Under the pieces are notes generated by a model that was given only the letters and a program-made list of their open reading frames with translations, made no database searches and was not told the origin of the DNA. This document shows positions 27,901 through 39,900 of a stretch of 64,000 nucleotides of DNA, one piece after another (the first letter of the stretch is position 1; every line of letters begins with the position of its first letter). The DNA comes from Luscinia megarhynchos (taxonomy: Eukaryota; Chordata; Aves; Passeriformes; Turdidae). The stretch is from assembly GCA_034336665.1 (NCBI GenBank), contig CM067590.1, positions 4,612,959 to 4,676,958 of the forward strand, in the 5' to 3' direction. The position numbers were made by a program, and so were the translations under genes.

Positions 27901-30900
27901 ACGACGTACCGAGACGAGCTGCTGACCAAAATCATAGACATCTGCAGCCAGTCCAATTACCAATACATCACCAACTTCGAATGGTCAGTGCTGTCAGCTG
28001 CCTTGGGGCCCATCACACAGACACCGCAGGGCTGTCCCCTGATTCCCCCATCCCTTCCCCCGCGAGGTACATCAGCATCCTGGTGGAGCTGACCCGGCTG
28101 GAGGGCACGCGGCACGGGCACCTGATCGCGGCGCAGATGCTGGACGTGGCCATCCGCGTGAAGGCCATCCGGCGCTTCGCCGTGTCGCAGATGGCCGCGC
28201 TGCTGGACAACGCGCACCTGATCGCCAGCAACGCCCAGCGCAACGGCATCTGCGAGGTGCTCTACGCCGCCGCCTGGATCTGCGGCGAGTTCTCCGAGTG
28301 AGTGAGGGAGGGAGGGACAGCAGCCCCTGGCAAAGCCTCGCTCATGAAATGGGTTTTTGAGAGAAGGGTGGTTCAGAGTATGCGGCTCAATGCCACCAAA
28401 GTGATTGTTTTTCTCTTGTTCCCTCATGCTATCCGCTCTGCTCTTTCTAGCCAAGACGATTTTAATTATCTGGTCATTTTTCCTGTCTCTCCAGCCTTGC
28501 CCACTCATGCAGGAAGCCACAGTAGTGAATCCGAGAATATTGAGTCAGAAGGGACCCTGAGGGATCATCAGTGCAGCCCCTGTCCCTGCCCAGACCCCCA
28601 ACAGCCCCACCCTGAGCATCCCTGAGAGTGTCCAAAGGCTCCTGCAGCTCTGGCAGCCTTGGGGACCATTCCCTGGGGAGCCTGGGCAGGGCCCAGCACC
28701 CTCGGGGGGAAGAACCTTTCCATGAGCTCCATGCCAAGGCCTGGCACAGCTCCAGCCCCTGGCCCTGTCCCAGAGCAGAGCTTTGGACACTCTCAAACAG
28801 CTTTGGATCCTTCTGGTATTGTAGATATAGACATTGTAGGTAAGACATTGAAGGAACTCCTTGATCATTAAGGTCTACTGCCATTTATATTATAGGGGTC
28901 AATCACCATGTTTGAATTAGTTCTTTCTCTCCTCCCTGTTCTGCCCTTGTTAAAAGGTTTTTGCAGAGCCCCATCTTCCTGGAAATTAAAAGTTGTCACC
29001 TTTTTGCTCTAAATTTTTTGGTGCCCGCTGTAGCACAATTTGCAGTGTTCCTGTACCAATACAGTTTTTTAGCTTCAACAGATGTTTTTGTCTCTTGTTT
29101 GTGTGGATACAGCTGTTACCCAGCTTTTATTCTGGTAGACTGGACAGGTGTGGTACTGGTACTCTTACCTGCTGGTGTCTCCTTCTAATTGCCACTCTGA
29201 ACACTGGCTCCAGTTTAAGTTCACACTGTAGGTGTGATACTGGGGGTGGCTGGTACAGCTCACATCTTCATTTTCTTAAAAAAAAAAAAAAGTTGTACAA
29301 AGAAAACTGCAGATGATGAAACAACTTTAGCTTTCAAGTAACTTTTAGCTTTTCAGTAACTTTTTTGTGCATCTTCCATTTAGTAATGAGCAGATAATTT
29401 TCAGTAACAGCACGAGATCTGTTAAAACAAAGTGCTGTAATCTGTATTCCTTTGTGTATTAAGCACTGCCTGCTGGATTTTATTTCTGTGTACTCTGTCC
29501 TTGCAGACACCTCGAGGAAGCAAACCAAACCCTGGAAGCAATGTTGAGGCCCAAGGTGACAACCCTGCCAGGCCACATCCAGGCTGTTTATGTGCAGAAC
29601 ATGGTGAAGCTCTATGCATCCATCCTGCAGCAGAAGGAGCAGGCTGGGGAAAAGGAAGCAGCTCAGGAAATCACACAGCTGATGATCGAGCGCCTGCCTC
29701 AGTTTGTGCAGAGTGCAGATCTGGAGGTTCAGGAAAGGGTAAGAGAATGAAATTACTTTGGGATTTATCATGGGAAGCCTTGGAGCAGGTCTGTGGTTCC
29801 CTGTGGCCATGCACATTTCCTATAAGCTGTTATCAGTGACAAAGCTCAGATCTTACTGCAGTTTGATGCCATCTCTGAAGGCTGCCAGCAAGATCTTCAC
29901 TCAAAACAATTTAATTTTAAAATTATTCAGGCACATCAGGGCACAAAAAGGACCCGGCCAAAAGAGAAGCTTCATATGTACTTTTTACATTTGCTCCAAA
30001 CCTGCAGTTTGTGCTGTTACTCTTAATTCCCTTAATGGAGTTGAACATCTTCTGTTGACTTCAGTGCATTTGTTTGGTTTAGCTTGTTAAATATTACTCT
30101 GAAACCAATTCTTCATTTGTTTTTAGGCTTCTTGCATCTTGCAGCTAATAAAATACATTCAGAAGCTACAAATAAAAGAAGTTCCTGTAGCTGAGGAAGT
30201 AATAGCCCTGTTTGCTGGTGAGCTGAACCCTGTGGCTCCTAAAGCACAGAAGAAAGTGCCTGTTCCAGAGGGGTAAAGTTCCTTCTCTCTCCCAAACCCT
30301 TATTTAAACTTCAAATAAAGCAAAGTATATGATGAGACACTGAAATACTCAGGGGTACTGAGTCAAGCTGTTTGTTTGATGCAATTCTTCCCAGCCTGGA
30401 CCTCGATGCCTGGATCAATGAGCCTCCATCAGACAGTGAGTCTGAAGATGAAAAGCCCAAAACAATATTTCATGAGGAGGAACAAAGACATTCCAGGCAC
30501 AGACAGCCAGAGATAGATGAAGAGGAACTGGCCAGAGTGAGTGAATGTTAAAGTGCTTTTCCCTACATAATTCAGCAGTAATCTAAGTGGTGCTGGAGCA
30601 GTGGGGGCTGTTGTGGATTCTCCATGTAGCCAGGGAACTCTTCTGCTCTCCATAGCTCAGGAAAGCTGATCACTGATGTGAGCTGATGCTTATGGGCTTC
30701 AGCAGCTTCTGTGAGCGACTGCAACATGATTGTGCTCAGCACTGATCCCACTTTTCCTGCCTCTGACCTCTGTGGTTTCACAGAGAGAACTTGCTGTTAC
30801 ATGAATCTTCACTTCTTCCTCTCCTTGCAGAAATGAAAAAAGGAACATTGCAATTGCCATCAAAAAGTGATGTCTGGGAAGTTACTTTCTCTAGTCTAGA

Positions 30901-33900
30901 ATTAAAAAGCAAACAAGGGTGTTCTAAGGAAAATTAGTTACAGTATCATGCAATGGCTTGGGTTGGAAAGGACCTTAAAGTTCATCTCGTTCCACCCTCT
31001 GCCATGGGCAGAGACACCTCCCACTACCCCAGCTTGCTCCAAGCCCCTCCAAGCTGGCCTGGAACTCTTCCAGGGATGGGAATTAGCAGTGCTCGCTGCA
31101 GTTCTATCCTTCTGTGTCTGGTAACTCAGAACTGCTTTATCACCCACAAACTGCTCTGCTCTAGTCTTTTCACAGTAGTTATGTATTGTTACAAAAATGC
31201 AGGGAGCTTTTGTTTTGCACTTTGGTGTCTTTTCTATCTTTGCTCACAAACAAACATTATAACTGCAAATCCTCTTTTGCTTTTAGCGTCGAGAAGCCCG
31301 GAAACAAGAACAGGCAAACAACCCATTTTATATTAAAAGCTCTCCTTCCCCTCAGAAGGTGAGTCTGGATTGCAATATCTCACTGATCTCTGCTGTCACT
31401 GTGTAAAGGCTCTCTGAGTATCTTTGAGAGCTACTCTGAGACACTCTGATATTTCCCCTGCAGTTCTGGCCTCTTTATAATGTGTGGGCTGCAGTGGCTG
31501 CCTCCAGCTGTTTTTCTAAGTCCTGTTTGTGCTGAGAATCTCCTGAGTGACCTGGTACCCCCAGAGCAGCCTGTGAGAGTCTGTGCAGTTTGTCCCAGCC
31601 CTGGGTGATGGCAGCATTCACATCCCCAGGCACCTCACTCAGAGCCCTGCAGAGGGTGACCCTGGAACACACACTGTGGTTTGTGGATCAGAAAGTTTTT
31701 GTGGTCTCTGAACACTTTTTTCAGGGAAAGAACTTCCTTTATTTCCTCTGTGTCCAAAGGATTGACCCATGTTCCTCAATTACAATCTCCAAATTTATCT
31801 TCTGAAGTGGCAAGTTATTAGCAATAAAACAGAACCCAAAAATTCTTCAAAGAGCTGCAATAATTCTTCAGGGCAGTAGTAGGGTTAAAAACCTGTAGCT
31901 AAGAGAAGGGTTCTTTATAGTAGTTATCAACTGGCTTTGAAACTCTTCTACCACACCAGGATTATTAACAAGCTGTTCCATTCCTAACCTTTAAAATGTT
32001 CACTTAAGGGATTGAACTGCTTGATGTTTTGTAATGTGCCTGTTTACAGAAATTTGTGCTGGTAGTGCTCAGAACATGAGAAATCTTTCTTTTCCCAGCG
32101 ATACCAAGACACTCCAGGGGTGGAACATATTCCTGTGGTCCAGATTGACCTTTCTGTCCCATTAAAAGTTCCAGGTAAGCACAGCTCATCTTTAAAATTT
32201 AATTAAAGAAATTCTATTTAGCAGAAGTCATAATTCCTTCTTGGGACTTCCACCTGAGGTTTTGAAGGGCAAGGAACACACTTTCATTAGTCTTAAATAT
32301 ATCTCCTTAATTTACTTTTGAAAATAGTACTTTGCAGTCTGAGTTCCTTTCAAGATAATATTAGAAATAATTCTGTGATTAGGAATATTGTGCAGCCAGC
32401 TCTGTAACATGTAGAGGAACCACTGTTCTGTGTGGGAGGAGTCACCTTGAAAATATCATCCAGGTCTGATGGAGGTGATCAGGAGACAGGAAATAGAATT
32501 TAATGGTAGAGATACTGTTTGAATATCTTGTTTCAGTTATCAAAAGTAGTTGTTTATCTAAGGAGTGGTTGGATACAGCACTGAAAAGCTGTTGATAAAG
32601 TGCCTTACATTGCAAGGAGTGAGTTCTAAATGCAAATATTTAAGGTTTTTTCTGAAAGGTGTCAGTACAGCAGCAATGTTACAAATTCTCCTTAAAATCT
32701 CAATGTTTGGATACTTCTTGTAATGCAGCCAAGAATCAGGGAGTGGGATTGAGCTCTGTTCTGTTTCTGGAGAGATGGAGTGGACAGCACTGGCTGCTTG
32801 GGGGCTGTGTGAGGTGATGTGGAAGCACAGGGAGGTGTGGGTGCAGCTGGCTCTGGGAAGCAGGAGCAGGGCACACTCCTGCCATGGTGTTCCAGTGCTC
32901 AGTGCATGTGCTCTGTAGCTGAAAGCAGCTTGGCTTTCCCCCAGGAATGCCCATGTCAGACCAGTACGTGAAACTGGAAGAAGAGCGAAGGCATAAACAG
33001 AAACTGGAGAAAGACAAGAAAAAGAAAAAACAGAAAAAGGAGAAGAGAGGGAAACACCATCGCCACAACTCCCTGCACACAGAGAGTGAGGAGGACATTG
33101 CCCCAGCTCACCACGTCGACATCATCACAGAGGAGATGCCAGAGGTCAGGTCCTGTGCTTGGGGTCTGGGGTTTGTCTGTGTGCAGCTCCTGAGAGATTT
33201 TTGCCCCCACAACTGCAGCCAGTCTGTGATGTGGCAGTTCCAGAGCTGTTTCAAAAATGACTGAGATGATCCCAGGCTGTTCTTTGCAGGGGAAGAAATT
33301 ACTGTCCTTCTTTCACAAAAAGACAAAAATTGCCACTGAAGCTATTAAAAAAATCAAAACCCACAAAACAATGTTCATCCCTGCTCTAAAAGTAACACTG
33401 TCCAAATAGCATTTATTATGCTCTGCTGCTTCACTTTGACAGTAACTTGCTGTCTAGTCAGCAGCTTTGCAGCTGATGATAATTAATTGCAGATGCTAAT
33501 GATGTCATCTGTATTTGTTTCTAAAATTTCCTTTAATCAAAACCGAACAGCAGCAATTCAAATCCTGCTGTTTATGAAGAAGGGGTTTCTGTTCTAAATT
33601 GATCTTGAAACTGGATGCTGCCTTGAAGTGCATTGTTCCTATAACTTACTGTGCCTGACTGCAGCTGGCCTGGTGCAGGGTTCACAGGCTCAAAAAAAAT
33701 TAATTTGGGTGGTTTTAAACTTGAATTTGAGAACTGCCAGTGGTTTGCTGCCTCAGTGGATGTGTCTTTATCTCCCCTGCAGAATGCTTTGCCCAGTGAT
33801 GAAGATGACAAAGATCCCAATGATCCCTATAAGGCACTTGACATAGATCTGGATAAGTAAGTGGCAGTTTTGTGTGCGAGTTCACTGCTAAGGGAGTGCC

Positions 33901-36900
33901 TGAGGGCAGGGCTGGGGCTGAGCAGGCAAAGGCACTACAGGCCGGAGGGGAAGGGCTGAAGTCTCTCCCTATGGCTTTGAGGAAACCTCAGGTGCTCATC
34001 CAGCTTTGGCTCCCACTGCAGCTTGGATGATAAAAATCTCAGCTCCTGAGTGTGGGAGGTTTGGGAGTGGCAGGGGAGTCACTAAATGCAGTGTGAGTGT
34101 GACTGAAGGAGTCTGGGAGCACGGACAGGGTCACTGGATCAGGTGTGGGTTACTCTGGGATTCAGGTGTCCCACTCTGTCTGCTGTGACCTGTGTCCATC
34201 TGTCCCCTCAGAAGCTGTGTGTCCATGGCAAGCCTGTGTTGTGATCACTGAGCAGTGTCACCCAGGCTGTCCCACCCCACTGCCCTGAGCCCTTCAGTGT
34301 GGTCCCAGTGTTGTGCTGCTGTGATGTGACTGAGCTGCAGGTCACCCCTGTGGCCAGGCTGCTCCCACCCAGCTGCTGGGGCTGTGCCAGTGCCAGGCTC
34401 GAGCCCTGCACCCACATGACCATGGGCACTGTACTGAGTGACTGTGCCCTGTTCAGTATTGCACATGGAGATTGGTCTCAATTATTTAGTTGTTGTTTTA
34501 CAAAATCACCATGCTAAAAATAATTGCTGAATTATGGTCCAGGGATGCCTCCTGTAATGTTGGGAAGATTGTGCAGGCCCATGTGGCTGTGTGTAGGATC
34601 TCTCTTCCTCTGACACTTGAGAGTCTGTGCCTTTCTTTGCAGTTCCAAATTTATAGGACTTCAGTTCCTCAGGACTTTGTGAAAAAGTGTTATAGCATTT
34701 TTTTTAAAAAGTTAATAAAACAGTTTCTGAGAAACTTCATTTTTTGGAAAGCCAGTCAAAGTCTGCAGAGACAAATGAATAAAAGGAAATTAATTTCTGC
34801 CTGTAGCCCCCTGTATTTGCATGGCAATTCTCAGCAGTGCTGGGCACACCCTGCAGGTCCTGGTGCTGTGCTCCAGGAGCCATCCAGGGCTGTTGGATTG
34901 TTCCATCCATTCCCTCCCCTGGGCCATGAGTGCTGTGCTCTCCTGCCATGGTTTCTCATGTCTGTGTCCTCTCTCTTTCTTTCTGTGCTTGCACTGCTCT
35001 GTCTGTCACGCTCACACGCAGTCTGGTTTCAGGGAAGCCTTCCAGGTAAGAATATCTCCTGAGTGTTGACCTTTGTCAGGTTGGTTGATTTTGGACAGTG
35101 CAAGTCCTTGAAGGGTGGTGGAACTGTTAAACCAGAGACCCTCACACTTGTGAGTCTGTTTTGTGCTTTCAGCACCATTGCTGTTCCTGTACAGGTGCAT
35201 CTGAAATAGTAAAAGATGAGGCTTGTTTGCTGTTCAGTCTCCACTTAGTGTCTGAAGGTGAAAAATCAATTGGTTCTGGTTCTTAATGCAATATAAGCAA
35301 AAAAATGGAGGCAGTTGAGGCCATTAGAAGTCTTCCTGAACTGATGTTTGCTGTGCAAATGTGAAAATTAACATTAAATAAAAGCTAAGAAATAGAAAAA
35401 GATGCAGTTGGTGGAATTCTTGCTGATTTCTGGAAATGTTTGACAAGAATGAGAGAAATTTTTGTAGAGGCTTTTTTCCCAAGTAGTGGATTTAGGATGC
35501 AGTGTAAATATAAACTGCTATTGGTGCTTTTTGGAAAGAGGTGTCTGAGGTTGCATTTAACTTACAAAATGTGGTAGTAGAGTAGAAATTCATAGTGCAA
35601 ACTTCCAAAATAAAAATTACTTAGAATAATTCCCAATTGGACTGATCTATTAATGAAGAACAGCAAACCCCACACCCTTCAAGGGCTGCTGGAGCCATGC
35701 TGGCATTCCACTGCTCAAATTTCCACTCTGTTGGAAATGCTGTTCCACATCCTGGCTTTTCCTTGGAGAGGGATTCCATGGAAACACAGTGTAAGGCTCC
35801 ATGGAGCTGTTCCCCTGTGGGTGTTACTCAGCCTGCAGGCCTCTGGCTGCCACCTCTAGGGGTTAAACACACCACCTTGGCTCTCAGTCACCTTCCAATG
35901 GTTTCCTCTGACTCCTGACCCACAAGGGCAGTGTCTGCAGTTGCATAAATAAACTCCAGGTATAGAAGTATGTGCTGATTTCAGGCTTGGGGGCCCAGCT
36001 CCCTAAAAACAAAGCACACCTTGTCTTGGACAGGTGATGTGGCTGAGGGAGGCTGTTTGCAGCAGGTAATGGGCTCTTTCTTTTCAAGACCCTTAGCAGA
36101 CAGTGAGAAGCTGCCAGTGCAGAGACACAGGAATGTCGAAACCCTGAAGTCACCAGACTCAGAAGTTCCCCTAGTAGAGAAGAAGAGCAAGAAACCCAAA
36201 AAGAAGGAAAAGAAACATAAAGATAAAGAGAGAGATAAAGGAAAGAAGAAAGAGAAAGAGAAAAAGGTGGTAGAGGAGGAGGAAGAAGAAAAAAAGGTAA
36301 TTCTCCAAAACTTGCATTATTTTAGCTTCTGCTGTTATTTATTGCTGAGTTTGGTTTGTTGCTTAGGAACAGTTCAAACAGCTGAATGCATTCAACCTGT
36401 ATTTCCTTAAATTTTTACAACTGCAGCAGCAGGTATTTAAAGATTTCTGTTAATAAAAATAACATTTACTTAGCCTCCTAAGTTAGCAGAATTCAGTTTA
36501 CTGCAGCCTACACAGCAGATCTGCCAGAGCTCACATGGAAACTGAGTTTGCTGATATTTTGTCTGTTCCCCAAGTGGGGAACTCCTTAGCAAAGTATCTG
36601 GAACTCTTGTTGTGAGTGTCACTTGTTCTGCATCCTGTCTCCCATGTACTCCAGAGCCTTTCAGTTAAAACCCTGCCATTAGCTGTTAACCCTCTGCAGA
36701 GCTGTCCTTTCCCTCTGCACTGCAGCCCTTGGGATGCTGGGGTGCCCTGGTGTGGGGGTGCTGTCAGCTGGGCTCAGCTTTGGAAGTGCTCAAAGCTTCT
36801 TGGTGTGTTTGCTCCTGAGTGTGTCACAGATCTGTGCATGAGGAGCACTCTGGAGTGCTGCATTTCCATGGGAACTTCAGGTTTTGATTGTTGTAGAGTC

Positions 36901-39900
36901 ACAGAAACCCAGACTGAGTTCAAAGGAACCTTAAATCCCACCCAGTGCCACCCCTGCCATGGCAGGGACACCCCCACTGTCCCAGGTGCTCCAGCCCCAA
37001 TGTCCAGCCTGGCCTGGGCACTGCCAGGGATCCAGGGGCAGCCACAGCTGCTCTGGGCACCCTGTGCCAGGGCTGCCCACCCTGCCAGGGAACAATTCCT
37101 GCCCAATATCCCACCCAGCCCTGCCCTCTGGCAGTGGCAGCCATTCCCTGGCTCCTGTCCCTCCAGCCCTTGTCCCCAGCCCCTCTCCAGCTCTCCTGGA
37201 GCCCCTTCAGGCCCTGCCAGGGGCTCTGAGCTCTCCCTGGAGCTTCTCTTCTCCAGGTGAGCAGCCCCAGCTCTCCCAGCCCTTCCTCAAAGGACAGATG
37301 TTCCAGCCCTGTGATCTTGTTGTTTTGGTTTTTCTTTTGTTGCTGTTACTGTTTTTTCTGTTATTGCATTTTTAATTTGATTTTTAAGAAATATATCAAA
37401 GCAATGATAATGGATTTTTTTTTCGCCTGAAATTCAGGGGGAAGACTTGGATTTTTGGCTCTCCACTGCTACACCAGCTGTTCCCACTCCCCAGCCACAG
37501 GTAGGAATCTTCCCCCATCAGAGGAAACTTCTCTGGTTATTTCTTGCCTGTGGGCTGTGCAGGAGTGCTGTGTCATTCTGCAGCAGAGGGGAACATCAGT
37601 TTCATCTTCTCAACTTCCTGCTGGGGAGCAGAGATATTGTGTCAGCCCAGTTCAGAGAAACTGTAATGGGAGACTTCAGGCTCATTCTGTGCAGATCAAG
37701 AATAGAAATACAGCTGCAGCTCCAGGCTTGGTTGATTTTGTTATTGATAGGTGTAATGTTATACAGTTGTATGGTTTTATTTCCCAGTATGAGGTAGACT
37801 CTAGCAATATTAATAGACATGAGAGACAGAGTGTGAAAGAAAAATTCTCATGAATTTTGATGGGAAAATCTAGAGAAGAGGCAAGGAATATAAGGGGATG
37901 GATTCCTTGGAGGAAATCTTTTGAGTTGTGTCCTCAGGTGATCATAGAGGCATAAAATGAAAGCCTTGATACCATGTTAGCCTAATGTAATTTCTGAAAT
38001 AACAGTTGTGAAGAGTTGTCACTGTTGAGTTTCTTTTGGTGTGGGATTGGGTTGTTCCAGCTGCTTTGCATTAGTGTCAGAATCCTTCTGCTCATCTCCT
38101 CAGAGCGAGCCTGCAATGGGCACTGCTGTGGTGGCTGAATCCCAAGAGGTAAAAAAAGAAGAAAGGGAAGAGCAAGATGAAGAAGAGGAGGATGAAGGAA
38201 AGGTAAGTGGCTCAAAATTAAGAGGAAATTGCCTCAAGCTACACCAGGGGAGGCTTAGATGAGATATTAGGATTTTTTTTTTTTTTTTTTTAATGGAAAG
38301 GATTGTCAGGCGTTGGAACAGGCTACCCAGGGCAGTGGTGGAGTCACTGTCCCTGGAAATGTTCAGAAAACCTGTGGATGTGGTGGTGCTGGGCTGATGG
38401 TTGGACCTGATTGTCTTAAAGATCTTTTCCAACCTTCACAATTCTCTGGTTCTATGAGGTTGCTGTCACCCTTCAGCCATGTTCTCCTCCTGTCTCAAAT
38501 TCCTTTAAAAGCAGCACACAGGATTTACCAACAGCATCTCTTCAGTGCAGTGGGCACCTGCAGATGTTGCATCCTTGAGGAGTGGTCAGAGATTTGGTTG
38601 TTCTCTGAGCTAAGGGTCAGGTCCCAGTTAAAGCTGAGCTTCCAAACAGTTGGAGAGATTTGTCCTTGTGCTGTTCCCAGGCTGCTTTGGAATAAGGTAT
38701 GGGCAGCTGGATGGGGAGCAGGGTTTACTGGGACTCCCCATGGAACTGCTTTTGGGATTTAAGGAATGGCAGCTCTGTTTTGGGTTCTGCAGTGAAGGGA
38801 AACTTTGCTCAGCCCAGGAAGTGCAGAGAATGAGAGTCTGGAGTTGGAAGTGTGGTCGAGGGGTCATGGCTAGAAATTAAAGGTTTCTTTAAGGGTTTGT
38901 TATAGTTCCTTGTTCTTCTTGGTAGAAGTCCTCCAAGCATAAGAAGAAAAAGCACAAGAAGGAGAAAGAGGAGAAATCAAAGGATAAAAAGAAATCCAAA
39001 AAGAAGAGTCATCACAGTGAGGAGGAGCCCCCAGAGTCGGTGCAGAATGGGACACTAGAGGATGAGCCACTACCAGTGAGTAGCTGTGCCCAGCCTGGGG
39101 AGCAAGGAGAGCCCAGCTGGCTGGGAGGGAGGACAGTGCCAGCCCTCTCAGAGTCATTGGTTCTGCTGTGACTGTGACTTTTCTCTCATTTTTCAGCCCA
39201 TGTCCAGCTACCGGCTTCTTGCTGAAAACCCCTACATTAAAATGGTGAGTCTGGGTCTTTGGTTCCCAATGTTCTCTCTGTGTTCCCTGGGCATGGTGGA
39301 GTGACTTTATGTAGCCATCACAGAACTGCAGAACTGTTTCAATCCCAGAGGGTAGAGCTATAACCAAGCTCCATTTCCTTTCATTTGGGTGTCCCACTTT
39401 AATTTCTAAGTTGACATTTTCCCAGTCCTTAGCTGATCACCAGTGTGTTTCCATAATCCTCTAGCTATGCCAGATTACCTCCTTTTTGAGCCTGGCTTTG
39501 TCCCCACCATGTGTTCTGTTCCTTGAAGTTTGACTCTTCCCTGTGACATTTTTCCCTTCATTTGCAGACCTATGATATTCAAGGAAACCTCCAGAATGAC
39601 AGCCAGGTTACTGTGTCTGTTATCTTTGAGAACAAAAGCACTAGCTTCCTTAAGAGCATGGAACTGAATGTCCTGGACTCTCTCAACACTAAAATGCTCC
39701 GACCAGAAGGATCATCAGTACATGATGGGATACCTGTGCCCTTCCAGCTCCCCCCTGGTATGCACAGCTTTGCACAGGGCTCTTGGCTGGCCCTGCACTG
39801 CCCTCCTGTGGGAAGAGCTGCTTGAACTTCTTGCTGTTTTCCAGAAAAACATCTCTGCCTGGGTGTTGCTGGGCTTTCCCACAGTTCCCTGGAGAGGATA

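Noticed and set aside
27957..28520. 187-codon minus-strand frame
   Set aside because: Antisense shadow of the GC-rich AP3D1 exon 14, whose + strand codes a conserved protein.
31475..31672. Minus-strand frame with a coding-like composition in AP3D1 intron 18
   Set aside because: It starts at a GTG, is only 65 codons, meets a stop shortly upstream and has no recognisable homologue.
34490..35062. 190-codon + strand frame in AP3D1 intron 21
   Set aside because: No similarity recognised and it lies between two securely joined exons; it depends on a chance lack of stops.
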